NCBI GenBank assembly: GCA_022848785.1
Contig: JAJISK010000024.1
Location: forward strand, 1-10,642
Direction: 5' to 3'
From: Thermoplasmatota archaeon
Lineage (GTDB): Archaea > Thermoplasmatota > Thermoplasmata > RBG-16-68-12 > JAJISG01
Length of the DNA: 10,642 nt
Positions 1-7,417 of the stretch are shown one piece after another. The stretch's first letter is position 1. Every line of letters begins with the position of its first letter. The notes below the pieces were generated by a model. The model was not told the DNA's origin, made no database searches, and was given only the letters and a program-made list of their open reading frames with translations. Position numbers and translations under genes: made by a program.

Positions 1-15
1 TCCTTCCATCAGGGA

Positions 16-3000
16 CTACGCGGGGGGGGGCGCGTATTCTGTCAGGGGCTTCAAAGTGAACCCGCCCTCTTTGGCCCGGGCGATGGCTTCCGTTGCGGCC
101 CGGGCGGCCTGCACGGTCGTGATGAAAGGAATGTTGAGCTCCACGGCCAGCCTGCGCATCATGTAGCCGTCCCGACGCGCCCCGCGGCTCTCGGTGGGGG
201 TGTTCACGATTAGGTCCACCTGCCCTCCGCGCATCAAGCCGATGGCGTCCGGACTGCGGCCTTCGCTAATCCGGTAGACGGTCTCCACCGGAAGGCCGTG
301 CACACGCAGCGAGGTCGCCGTCCCACGGGTCGCATAGATTTTTAGCCCGAGCCCCACAAATCGATCGGCGATACCGGCGATGGCCTCTTTGTCCTCGTCC
401 CGAACCGTCATGTACACGGCCCCTTCCATCGGGAGACGGCTCCCTGCCGCCACCATGGCCTTGTAATAGGCGCGTCCCACGTCCACATCGAGGCCCATGA
501 CCTCTCCCGTGGACTTCATCTCCGGACCGAGGATGGCATCGATTCCAGGAATCTTCTGGAAGGGGAACACCGGTGCCTTCACGGCGACGTGCTCCACGGC
601 GGCCTCCCCCGTGTATCCGAGCGACCTCAGCGTCTTCCCTAGCATGACCTTCGTGGCCACCTTGGCCAGGGGGATGCCGGTCGCCTTGGAAACGAAGGGA
701 ACGGTGCGACTCGCACGGGGGTTGGCCTCCAGAACGTACACGCGACCGTCCTTGACGGCAAGCTGGAGGTTGATAAGCCCGACCACCTGCAGCGCCTCGC
801 AAAGCCGACGCGTGATCTGTCGAATACGCTCAAGGACATCCTCCGAGAGCGTCTGAGGCGGGAGGACGCACGCTGCGTCTCCGGAGTGGACCCCCGCCTC
901 CTCGATGTGCTCTTCGATGCCGCCAATGAAGACATCGTGTCCGTCCGAGACCGCATCGACGTCCACCTCGATGGCGTGGGTCAGGAACTTGTCCACCAGG
1001 ATGGGGTGTTCGCTGGACACCTCGTGGGCCCGGATCATGAACCGTTCCAGGTCCTCCTCCCCGTGGACAATCTCCATCCCCCGGCCGCCCAGGACGTAGG
1101 AGGGCCGTACGAGGACCGGATAGCCGATACGGGCGGCGATCTCCCGGACCTCCTCGAAGGAGAAGCCGGTGGCGAAGGGGGCCTGGTCGATGCCGAGGGT
1201 CTCGAGAAGTTCCGAGAAGCGGGCCCGATCCTCTGCCATGTCCATGGAATCGGGGGAGGTGCCGAGGATACGGCTCGGGAGGCCGCGCTTCTCAAGGGCG
1301 CGCTGAAGCGGGATCGCCAGGTTGACTGAGGTCTGCCCGCCGAATTGGAGGATGATCCCCTCCGGCTCCTCGAACTCGACGACGTTCAGGACGTCCTCCA
1401 GGGTCAGAGGATCGAAGTAGAGGCGGTCGGAGATGTCGAAGTCGGTGGAGACGGTCTCGGGGTTGTTGTTGATCAGGAGGGCGGCGTACCCCTCCTCGCG
1501 CAAGGCCATGACCCCGTGGACGCAACAGCCGTCGAACTCGATGCCCTGGGAGATCCGGATGGGTCCCGCCCCGACGATGAGGACCTTGGATCCGGACAGG
1601 GGTTCCGCCTCCGTGGTCTCCTCGTGGCAGGAGTAGAAGTAAGGCGTGGTGGCCTCGAACTCCCCGGCGCAGGTGTCCACGACCTTGAACGCGGCGCGGC
1701 CGCGAAGTGCCTCCACCTCTCCCTCGGACAGTCCGCTTATGCTGGCGAGATAACGATCCGAGAAGCCCGTCGCCTTGGCCCGACGGATGACCGACTTCGT
1801 GGGTCCGGCCCGAATTCGGGCTTCCAGCTCAACGAGTCGGCGTATTCGCGTCAGGAAAAACGGGTCCCATCGAGTCAGGTTGGCGAGGCGTGAGAGGTCC
1901 CACGCTCGTCGAAACGCCTCGGCGATCGCGAAGACCCGCTTGTCCGTCGGCCGGATCAGTTCCTCCTCCAGCCCTGCGTCGTCCCATTCCTCAGGCTCGA
2001 GCCCTTCCTTCCCCACCTCCAAGGAACGAATCGCCTTGAGAAGGGACTCTTCGAAGCTCCGCCCGATGGCCATGACCTCTCCGGTCGACTTCATCTGGGT
2101 GCCGATCACCCGCTCCGCGTGGGGGAACTTGTCGTAGGGCCAGCGGGGAATCTTGGTGACCACATAGTCCAAGGAGGGCTCGAAGAAGGCCCGGGTCTTG
2201 CGTGTCACGCTGTTGGGGATTTCATCCAGACGGAAGCCCACCGCCAGCTTGGCGGCGATGCGGGCGATGGGGTAGCCCGTGGCCTTCGAAGCGAGGGCGG
2301 ATGACCGGGACACCCGGGGGTTCACCTCGATGACCCGATATTCGTAGGTCTCGGGGTGGACCGCGAATTGAATGTTGCAGCCGCCGGCGATCCCCAGGGC
2401 GCGGATGATGCGCAGGGCGGCGCTGCGGAGGACCTGGTGGTCCCGGTCCCGGAGGGTCTGCGCGGGGGCCACCACGATGCTCTCCCCCGTGTGGAACCCC
2501 ATCGGGTCCAGGTTCTCCATGGAGCAGATGGTGATGCAGTTATCCGACCGGTCCCGCATGACCTCGTACTCATACTCTTTCCACCCGAGGACGCACTCCT
2601 CCACGAGAACCTGATGGATGCGGGAATACGAGAGGCCGATTGAGGCAATTCGCTCCAGTTCCTCGGCGGTCGAGGCGATGCCGCTGCCCGTGCCCCCGAG
2701 GGTGTACGCGGGCCGGATGATGACGGGGAGACCGCCCAGCTCCGTGACGGCTCGCTGAGCCTCCTCCAAGCTCTCGCACGCGAAGCTTTGAGGAATGGGT
2801 TCTCCAATCCGTTCCATGAGGGCCGCGAAAGCCTGCCGGTCCTCCGAGGTCTCGATAGCCGACAGGGTGGTACCGAGGAGCTCGACGCCATATCGTTTCA
2901 GGACCCCCCGTTCGGCCAATTCAGAAGCGAGATTGAGGGCCGTCTGGCCCCCCATGCCTGCCAGGAGCGCCTGGGGTCGTTCCTTCGCGAGGATGCGTTC

Positions 3001-3222
3001 GAGGAAGCCTACCTCCAGGGGCTCCAGGTAGACGGCGTCTGCCATGTCGGGGTCTGTCATGATCGTGGCCGGGTTGGAGTTCACGAGCACAACCTCGATG
3101 GCCTCCTCCCGCAGGGCACGACAAGCCTGGCTCCCGGCGTAGTCAAACTCGGCCGCTTGTCCGATCACGACCGGACCGGAGCCGATGACCATGACCTTCC
3201 GGAGTCCCTCCTGCTTAGGCAC
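16..3222 (-). CDS. carB: Carbamoyl-phosphate synthetase large subunit
   Basis: This subunit makes carbamoyl phosphate from bicarbonate, 2 ATP and the ammonia channelled from CarA, for pyrimidine and arginine synthesis in the cytoplasm. The 1068-residue length is normal for a fused, unsplit CarB. Two homologous halves are visible. The first begins with VIGSGPVVIGQAAEFDYAG (about residues 12-30) and has an ATP-grasp domain ending near EVNPRVSRS (299-307). An oligomerisation region follows, and the second half starts at KVLIVGAGPIRISQGIEFDG (546-565) with its own EANPRASRT. The C-terminal MGS-like allosteric domain starts near residue 937. The start is GTG at 3222-3220, giving V-P-K-Q-E just before the Rossmann core, with a strong ribosome binding site and carA ending 5 nt upstream. 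The longer upstream reading frame runs antisense-free through carA and has no CarB homology. The last codons include a run of nine C (Pro-Pro-Pro). The second-half motif has Ser where most CarB proteins have Gly (RISQG rather than RIGQG). Family assignment is secure. Confidence 0.97.
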   Translation of the reverse strand: MPKQEGLRKVMVIGSGPVVIGQAAEFDYAGSQACRALREEAIEVVLVNSNPATIMTDPDMADAVYLEPLEVGFLERILAKERPQALLAGMGGQTALNLASELAERGVLKRYGVELLGTTLSAIETSEDRQAFAALMERIGEPIPQSFACESLEEAQRAVTELGGLPVIIRPAYTLGGTGSGIASTAEELERIASIGLSYSRIHQVLVEECVLGWKEYEYEVMRDRSDNCITICSMENLDPMGFHTGESIVVAPAQTLRDRDHQVLRSAALRIIRALGIAGGCNIQFAVHPETYEYRVIEVNPRVSRSSALASKATGYPIARIAAKLAVGFRLDEIPNSVTRKTRAFFEPSLDYVVTKIPRWPYDKFPHAERVIGTQMKSTGEVMAIGRSFEESLLKAIRSLEVGKEGLEPEEWDDAGLEEELIRPTDKRVFAIAEAFRRAWDLSRLANLTRWDPFFLTRIRRLVELEARIRAGPTKSVIRRAKATGFSDRYLASISGLSEGEVEALRGRAAFKVVDTCAGEFEATTPYFYSCHEETTEAEPLSGSKVLIVGAGPIRISQGIEFDGCCVHGVMALREEGYAALLINNNPETVSTDFDISDRLYFDPLTLEDVLNVVEFEEPEGIILQFGGQTSVNLAIPLQRALEKRGLPSRILGTSPDSMDMAEDRARFSELLETLGIDQAPFATGFSFEEVREIAARIGYPVLVRPSYVLGGRGMEIVHGEEDLERFMIRAHEVSSEHPILVDKFLTHAIEVDVDAVSDGHDVFIGGIEEHIEEAGVHSGDAACVLPPQTLSEDVLERIRQITRRLCEALQVVGLINLQLAVKDGRVYVLEANPRASRTVPFVSKATGIPLAKVATKVMLGKTLRSLGYTGEAAVEHVAVKAPVFPFQKIPGIDAILGPEMKSTGEVMGLDVDVGRAYYKAMVAAGSRLPMEGAVYMTVRDEDKEAIAGIADRFVGLGLKIYATRGTATSLRVHGLPVETVYRISEGRSPDAIGLMRGGQVDLIVNTPTESRGARRDGYMMRRLAVELNIPFITTVQAARAATEAIARAKEGGFTLKPLTEYAPPPA

Positions 3223-3225
3223 GGT

Positions 3226-3235
3226 CCTCACCTCC
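3226..3235 (-). promoter_or_regulatory. Ribosome binding site of carB, overlapping the carA stop codon
   Basis: On the minus strand the sequence GGAGGTGAGG lies directly before ACC and the GTG start of carB. The TGA inside it is the stop codon of carA (3230-3228). A ribosome ending carA therefore sits on the carB binding site, which favours coupled, near-equal translation of the two subunits. This site decides the carB start. Confidence 0.85.
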
Positions 3236-4325
3236 GGGGGGCTCCCCCAAACGCGTCGACCTCCTTCACGAAGTCGTGGAAGAGGTAGCGGCTGTCGTGG
3301 GGACCCGGGCTCGCCTCCGGGTGGTACTGCACTGAGAGCAAGGGAAGCTCCCGGTGCCGAAATCCCTCCACCGTCCCATCGTTGAGATTGAGGTGGGTGA
3401 CCTCCAGCTCGTCCCGGAGGGTCTCCTCCCGGACGGCGAATCCGTGATTCTGAGAGGTCATCAGGACTCGACCCTGTCCGACCTCCTGGACGGGCTGGTT
3501 CCCCCCTCGATGGCCAAACTTGAGCTTGTAGGTCTCCGCCCCAAAGGCGAGGCCAAGGAGCTGATGGCCCAGGCATATGCCCAGGATCGGCATCTCTTCC
3601 GCTAGCTCCTTCAGGGTGGGCACCACCGTCGACATCATTGCAGGATGGGCGGGGTCCCCGGGCCCGTTGGAGACCACAAGTCCGTCCGGCTCGAGTTCGC
3701 GTATCGAATCGGGCGAAGTGTCGTAGGGTAGCTGGACGACCTCTCCGTGGGCGCGCAGGCATTCGATGATGCTGCCCTTCACGCCGCAATCCAGCACGGC
3801 GAAGCGGCGACTGTCCTCTCCTTCGAAACGGATCGGCCGCTCGCAGCTGACCCGACCCACGAGGTTGTGGACGTCAGGGTAGGGTCGGGCGCGAACCTCC
3901 TTCAGGAGTTCGTCCGCATCCGCTCCTTCGGTGGAGAGGGCTGCTCGCAGGGTACCATGGAGGCGCGTGGTGATGGTGAGGTGGCGAGTATCCACCCCCT
4001 CGATCCCGGGAATCCCCTCTTCCCGGAGAAAGGCGTCTACACCTTTCTCGGAGCTGGGATGGGTGGGTCCCCGCCACAGCTCTCGGACGACGAAACCCGT
4101 AGCTTGGATTCGATCGGATTCCAGGGTCCCCGGGTCCACCCCGTAGTTCCCAATCAGCGGGTAGGTCATCAGCAGAATCTGGCCGCTGTAGGAAGGATCC
4201 GTCAGGGCCTCGCAATAGCCCGTCATGTTCGTGTTGAAAACGAGCTCCCCGAAGACGGTGTCCCCCGTTCCAAATGCGGGTCCCCTCAGAACCTGTCCGT
4301 CTTCGAGAACCAGTAACCCGTCCAT
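3228..4325 (-). CDS. carA: Carbamoyl-phosphate synthetase small (glutaminase) subunit
   Basis: CarA hydrolyses glutamine and passes ammonia to CarB. The 365-residue protein has the usual CarA layout: an N-terminal small-subunit domain (GELVFNTNMTGYCEALTDPSY, residues 26-46, is typical) and a C-terminal class I glutamine amidotransferase domain. The catalytic triad is visible: Cys251 in GICLGHQ, and His335 with Glu337 in QYHPEA. The oxyanion region SNGPGDP (219-225) is also present. The ATG at 4325-4323 was chosen because MDGLLVLEDG is where CarA proteins normally begin, and a purine-rich GGAAAGG stands about 8 nt before it. A much longer open frame upstream runs out of frame through the Mut7-C gene and was not used. 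The gene follows the Mut7-C gene by 35 nt and precedes carB by 5 nt, so it is very probably cotranscribed with both. No promoter-like box is seen in the 35-nt gap. Confidence 0.97.
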   Translation of the reverse strand: MDGLLVLEDGQVLRGPAFGTGDTVFGELVFNTNMTGYCEALTDPSYSGQILLMTYPLIGNYGVDPGTLESDRIQATGFVVRELWRGPTHPSSEKGVDAFLREEGIPGIEGVDTRHLTITTRLHGTLRAALSTEGADADELLKEVRARPYPDVHNLVGRVSCERPIRFEGEDSRRFAVLDCGVKGSIIECLRAHGEVVQLPYDTSPDSIRELEPDGLVVSNGPGDPAHPAMMSTVVPTLKELAEEMPILGICLGHQLLGLAFGAETYKLKFGHRGGNQPVQEVGQGRVLMTSQNHGFAVREETLRDELEVTHLNLNDGTVEGFRHRELPLLSVQYHPEASPGPHDSRYLFHDFVKEVDAFGGAPRR

Positions 4326-4360
4326 CCGGGAGACCTTTCCAGCAATCCGGGGCCGCCTTA

Positions 4361-4858
4361 TCAGGCTTTGGACGGCGCCCGTTCCCGGGCCGGCGCAACG
4401 AGGGACATATACTCCTCGATCTTCGGCCGCATGCGCTCCCAGTGGGTCCCGCGCCAGTAGTGTCTGCCGCACGAAGGACACCGCCAGAAACGCTCGTGTC
4501 GCTCCCAGACGCCTGCGGGGACCGCCTGTCTTACCGCCTCCCGCGAGGCCTCGGTCAGAACTCCGTTGCACACGGAACACCGGCTCATGGGTTCACCCGC
4601 CTCAGGCGCGAGCTCCGTCAGAACCTGACGAATCTGCGCATCCAAATCGTCGCTCACAACGTAGAGCGCGCTCACGCGGCTTCGAGCGGCCAGGTCCCTG
4701 TCCCTGGTAAGCAGCACGCGTTCCTCGCGCTCGGCAAGGGTTGCGAGTTCGTCATCGTGCAAGGCCTCCGGGTAGACGGTGTCGTACCCCAAGAGTCGCA
4801 GCCACCGAGCGAGCGTCCCCAGCATGTGGTCGCAGAGGAAGCGTGAACTATCCTCCAC
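4361..4858 (-). CDS. Mut7-C RNase domain protein (PIN-like, with zinc ribbon)
   Basis: This 165-residue protein is a stand-alone Mut7-C domain (Pfam PF01927), a PIN-like fold joined to a zinc ribbon and predicted to be a metal-dependent RNase. Its target is unknown. The PIN-like part has the signature LCDHMLGTLARWLRLLGYDT (8-27), with candidate metal-binding acids Asp10, Asp35/36 in HDDEL and Asp53/55 in TRDRDL. The zinc ribbon has Cys94-x2-Cys97 and Cys127-x2-Cys130 in RCPSCGRHYWRGTHW. The start is GTG at 4858-4856. The first ATG (residue 12) would remove Asp10, so it cannot be the start of an active protein. A GGTGGAGG sequence sits 3 nt before the GTG and a second GGGAGGG lies 13 nt upstream. 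The gene overlaps the end of arfC by 11 nt, which suggests translational coupling. Its TGA stop is followed at once by an in-frame TAA. Confidence 0.9.
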   Translation of the reverse strand: MEDSSRFLCDHMLGTLARWLRLLGYDTVYPEALHDDELATLAEREERVLLTRDRDLAARSRVSALYVVSDDLDAQIRQVLTELAPEAGEPMSRCSVCNGVLTEASREAVRQAVPAGVWERHERFWRCPSCGRHYWRGTHWERMRPKIEEYMSLVAPARERAPSKA

Positions 4859-5525
4859 GACCCTCCACCGTCCCTCCCCCTTTCTGCGCAGGTTCGTAGG
4901 TCACCAAGAGGCCTTCCCCAAGAACCGTCACTTCGCGCAGGCGGAGCCGTCGCATGTCCCCTGGGCTGTCCGCCCGGTTGCCGGCGAGGAGGCTCGGTGC
5001 TCGTTCGTCCCCCATCGTCCAAGGGGCGATGTAGACGTGGAAACGGTCGACGAGGCCCGCTCGCAGGAAGGACCAAGCCACGGTGCCGCCGCCCTCCACC
5101 AGAACCCGGTGGACCCCTCGCTCGGCGAGATGGCCCAATAGGCGAGGAAGGTCGACCTCTCCCGTGCCACACCGAAGAGCCTCGGCGTTCGGAAAGGTCC
5201 CCGAGACGTCCTCCGCCGTCACGATCAGGGTCGCCGTCGAGCCATCCAGCACCGCGGCCCCCCGCGGCACACGCCCGGCGGAATCCAAGACCACCCGAAG
5301 GGGACTCGCACCGTTGGGGACGTACTCCTTCTTCACGGTGAGCTTCGGGTCGTCCGCCAGGACCGTCTCGATCCCTACCACCACTGCCTGGGCTTCTGCA
5401 CGGAGACGGTGGACCCGTGCAAAGTCCTCGTCCGAGGAAAGCTTCAAGGGCCTCTTTCCGGGGAGGCCGATTTTCCCGTCCAGGGTGGACGCCATATTCA
5501 AGACGACGAAAGGCCGGTCTGCCAC
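4848..5525 (-). CDS. arfC: 2,5-diamino-6-(ribosylamino)-4(3H)-pyrimidinone 5'-phosphate reductase (RibD_C family)
   Basis: ArfC reduces the ribosyl side chain of the diaminopyrimidinone made from GTP to the ribityl form, using NAD(P)H. In archaea this step serves riboflavin and the deazaflavin coenzyme F420. The 225-residue length is close to that of the characterised Methanocaldococcus enzyme as I recall it (about 224). Family motifs are clear: NMASTLDGKIG (10-20), a block around RAEAQAVVVGIETVLADDPKL (42-62), DSAGRVP (81-87), VLVEGGGTVAWSFL (141-154) and VYIAPWTMG (164-172). No deaminase domain is fused to it, as is usual in archaea. The GTG at 5525-5523 was chosen over the longer frame to 5645 for two reasons: it gives the family-standard N-terminus (ADRPFVVLN), and a TATA-like box ends about 26 nt upstream, which places the transcript start at or beside the GTG. 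It heads the likely arfC, Mut7-C, carA, carB operon and is divergent from the PAC2 gene. Confidence 0.92.
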   Translation of the reverse strand: MADRPFVVLNMASTLDGKIGLPGKRPLKLSSDEDFARVHRLRAEAQAVVVGIETVLADDPKLTVKKEYVPNGASPLRVVLDSAGRVPRGAAVLDGSTATLIVTAEDVSGTFPNAEALRCGTGEVDLPRLLGHLAERGVHRVLVEGGGTVAWSFLRAGLVDRFHVYIAPWTMGDERAPSLLAGNRADSPGDMRRLRLREVTVLGEGLLVTYEPAQKGGGTVEGRGG

Positions 5526-5549
5526 GGGTTTCCATTGGGACTCCGCCGA

Positions 5550-5558
5550 ATAAGGATT
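5550..5558 (-). promoter_or_regulatory. TATA-like box for arfC operon
   Basis: The minus strand reads AATCCTTAT here, in the context GACGCCAATCCTTATTC. Its TTA is about 26 nt upstream of the arfC GTG at 5525, the usual archaeal TATA-to-start distance. The same word, with a nearly identical flank, precedes the small membrane protein gene at the same distance. Assignment as a promoter is an inference from position and recurrence. Confidence 0.6.
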
Positions 5559-5595
5559 GGCGTCGGAGACAGAACGGAGAACGAGGGCTAGGGCA

Positions 5596-5603
5596 TTTAA
5601 ATA
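5596..5603 (+). promoter_or_regulatory. TATA box for the PAC2-family gene
   Basis: TTTAAATA is a canonical archaeal TATA box standing in GC-rich sequence. It lies about 28-30 nt before the ATG at 5629, so the mRNA would be leaderless or have only a few leader bases. No ribosome binding site is seen before that ATG. The TTTAAA core is palindromic, but on the minus strand no in-frame start codon lies at a fitting distance, so I assign it to the plus strand. Confidence 0.75.
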
Positions 5604-5628
5604 CGGGGTGCCCGGATACCCGGAGCGC

Positions 5629-6387
5629 ATGGATGGGGTGCGCATTCATCTGTTCAACGAGTTGGACCTCCGCGACTCCATCCTGATCGACGGCTTTCCG
5701 AGCGTCGGACTCGTGAGCTCCATCGTCGCCAACTACCTCGTGGACCTCCTTGACCTCGAACAGGTGGGCGTGATGGATTCGTCGCGGTTCCCCACCGTCG
5801 CTCTCGTCAAGGGTGGCGTCCCCCTCCACCCCGTCCGCATCTACGCCGGGGGCCAGGAGGACGGAGGGCACACGGTCGTCATCTTCATCTCCGAGTTCCA
5901 GCCGGCCGCGACGATGATCAAGGACATTGCCGAGGCCGTGCTGGACTGGGCCGAGGCGAAGGAGTGCTCCCTCCTCGTCTGTCCGGAGGGCCTCATTGTG
6001 GACCGGGAGTCCGGGGCACAGGAGGGGGTGAGGGTGTACGGTGTCGGAAGCACCGCCGCCACCACCAAGATGCTCAAGGATAGCGAAGTTCCGATCTTCG
6101 AGGAAGGGGTCATCACCGGCGTCGCCGGGGTGCTCCTCAACGAAGGCAGGAAACGGGGCTTTGACGTAATCAGCGTCCTTTCGGAGGCGCATCCAGACTT
6201 CCCCGACGCGAGGGCAGCCGCCCGGGTCATCGAGACGGTGGACAAGGTCCTCCTGAAGATGGGGCTCGACACGAAACCGCTGTACGAAGAGGCGGGCCGC
6301 ATCGAGCAGCAACTAAAGTCCATCAACCGTCGGGCCCTCGAGGGCCGGCAGCCGGAGGAGTCCCGGTCGACCTCCATGTACGGCTAG
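5629..6387 (+). CDS. PAC2-family proteasome assembly chaperone-like protein with C-terminal HbYX motif
   Basis: This 252-residue protein belongs to the PAC2 family (Pfam PF09754), which includes archaeal PbaA/PbaB and eukaryotic Pba1-Pba2/PAC1-PAC2, factors that bind 20S proteasome alpha rings. Family features seen are ILIDGFPSVGLVSSIVANYL (18-37), FPTVALVKGGVPLHPVRIY (54-72), FISEFQP (86-92) and GVITGVAGVLLNEG (160-173). The stretch from about 217 to 238 (PLYEEAGRIEQQLKSINRRA) is charged and helical and may form a coiled coil. The protein ends Met250-Tyr251-Gly252, which fits the hydrophobic-Tyr-any (HbYX) motif used for docking into alpha-ring pockets. The start is the ATG at 5629, placed just downstream of a TATA box. 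The upstream ATG at 5557 would lie before the promoter and adds sequence unlike the family. It is the only plus-strand gene, and its last 65 nt overlap rtcA in antisense. Family is secure; the chaperone role is inferred. Confidence 0.9.
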   Translation: MDGVRIHLFNELDLRDSILIDGFPSVGLVSSIVANYLVDLLDLEQVGVMDSSRFPTVALVKGGVPLHPVRIYAGGQEDGGHTVVIFISEFQPAATMIKDIAEAVLDWAEAKECSLLVCPEGLIVDRESGAQEGVRVYGVGSTAATTKMLKDSEVPIFEEGVITGVAGVLLNEGRKRGFDVISVLSEAHPDFPDARAAARVIETVDKVLLKMGLDTKPLYEEAGRIEQQLKSINRRALEGRQPEESRSTSMYG

Positions 6388-7417
6388 GCCTCACTTCTAC
6401 CCGAGTCCGTCTTTCTTCCACCCGGGTTTGGATGTTCACGTCGAGGAACTGGGGAAGGAGCCAGAAGAGTGTCCTCAGGTGGTTCGACACTTCTCGAACC
6501 CAGAAGACGGAGGTTCCGGACGCTAGGGCCATGTAGGGGAGAAGCTGATCGGCGGCGTAACGATCCAGGGTCACCTCGGCTCGGAGGTCGTTCCGCAGCT
6601 CCCTCGCCGCGCGGTCGGCCAGAGTTTCGGCGGAGACCCCTTTCTCAGCGATGGCACTCGCCCCGATGCGGGACGCAGTCGTCTTCGCCCAGAGGACCAA
6701 GGCACCGCCGCGTCCTTCCGCCTCCCGCTCGCCATAGGTGAAAGCCTCGATGGCGATGGGCTGGAAGTCAGCCAGAATCTCCTCACTCCTCCCCTTCATC
6801 CTCTCCGCCACATGTGTCGGGAGGTTCGATGCATGGGCATCCCCACCGATACGCAGGAGCTGGCCCATGGCCTGCCCCGGAAAGGGCGTGAGGGATGGCA
6901 CCGGCGCGATGTCAGCGCGGACGCGGCCGCCTCCTCGGGGGTAGTAGCCTCGTCGTCGTACCTGGAAGGACGCGTTTCCTCCCATTCCCTCGAGGAGAGG
7001 GAGAAAGACACTGCGCGTGTATTCCGCCGGCGGGGACCAACGCACGTCGGTGCCCCCCCGGATCGTCAACGTCGTCGGCTGGGCGGCGAAAAGGGCCGGG
7101 ACCAGGACCGCCTGTAAGACCAACGTCACGCTCCCCGCGGTGCCCACGTCCACGTTCAATCGTCCGCCGCGGATCCCTCGTGGCCGGAACGCCACCGACG
7201 TGGAGCCCAGCTCCAATCCCTCGGCTTCCCCACGGCAGAGGTTCATCAGAGCCTCTGCGGCCACCAAGTGCTGCCTGGCGAGACCCGGCTTGGGTCGCCC
7301 GGCTCGGATGCGGGTCACGCGGACGTGACGGCCTGTGAGGGCCGACAGGGCCAGCGAGAGGCGGAAGATCTGTCCGCCGCCCTCCCCCGTGGACCCGTCA
7401 ATCTCCAGGGGCTTCAC
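6323..7417 (-). CDS. rtcA: RNA 3'-terminal phosphate cyclase
   Basis: RtcA uses ATP to convert an RNA 3'-phosphate end to a 2',3'-cyclic phosphate through an enzyme-histidinyl-AMP intermediate. The 364-residue protein carries [20 protein letters not shown] near its start, the RPKPGLARQHL motif, GTAGSVTLVLQ, RRGYYPRGGG, DRYAADQLLPYMALA and, near the C-terminus, SNHLRT, whose His (about residue 313) aligns with the catalytic His309 of the E. coli enzyme. The Asn usual after HLxT is Leu here. The start is uncertain: GTG at 7417 gives VKPLEIDGS, and TTG at 7429 adds four residues; neither has a good ribosome binding site. Both overlap the end of the ATPase gene (by 20 or 32 nt), so expression probably depends on read-through and coupled translation. 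The last 20 or so residues are a Pro/Gly/Arg-rich tail encoded opposite the PAC2 C-terminus, beyond the normal RtcA fold. No repair ligase gene (rtcB) is in the window. Confidence 0.92.
   Translation of the reverse strand: MKPLEIDGSTGEGGGQIFRLSLALSALTGRHVRVTRIRAGRPKPGLARQHLVAAEALMNLCRGEAEGLELGSTSVAFRPRGIRGGRLNVDVGTAGSVTLVLQAVLVPALFAAQPTTLTIRGGTDVRWSPPAEYTRSVFLPLLEGMGGNASFQVRRRGYYPRGGGRVRADIAPVPSLTPFPGQAMGQLLRIGGDAHASNLPTHVAERMKGRSEEILADFQPIAIEAFTYGEREAEGRGGALVLWAKTTASRIGASAIAEKGVSAETLADRAARELRNDLRAEVTLDRYAADQLLPYMALASGTSVFWVREVSNHLRTLFWLLPQFLDVNIQTRVEERRTRVEVRPSRTWRSTGTPPAAGPRGPDG

Noticed and set aside
7..9. Possible ATG of another gene 6 nt after the carB stop
   Set aside because: Only three codons are in the window and there is no ribosome binding site, so a gene cannot be supported.
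3223..3789. N-terminal extension of carB to 3789
   Set aside because: It overlaps carA out of frame, is Arg/Pro-rich, and the GTG at 3222 has a strong ribosome binding site and the standard CarB N-terminus.
4326..4580. N-terminal extension of carA to 4580
   Set aside because: It overlaps the Mut7-C gene out of frame; CarA proteins begin at the MDGLL position.
5557..5628. Upstream ATG of the PAC2 gene at 5557
   Set aside because: It lies upstream of the TATA box at 5596-5603, and the added residues do not resemble PAC2 N-termini.
4672..6312. A 546-codon open frame on the minus strand
   Set aside because: It crosses arfC, part of the Mut7-C gene and the antisense of the PAC2 gene out of frame, shows no family resemblance and has low-complexity Arg/Gly/Pro-rich stretches. 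Long spurious frames are expected in GC-rich DNA.
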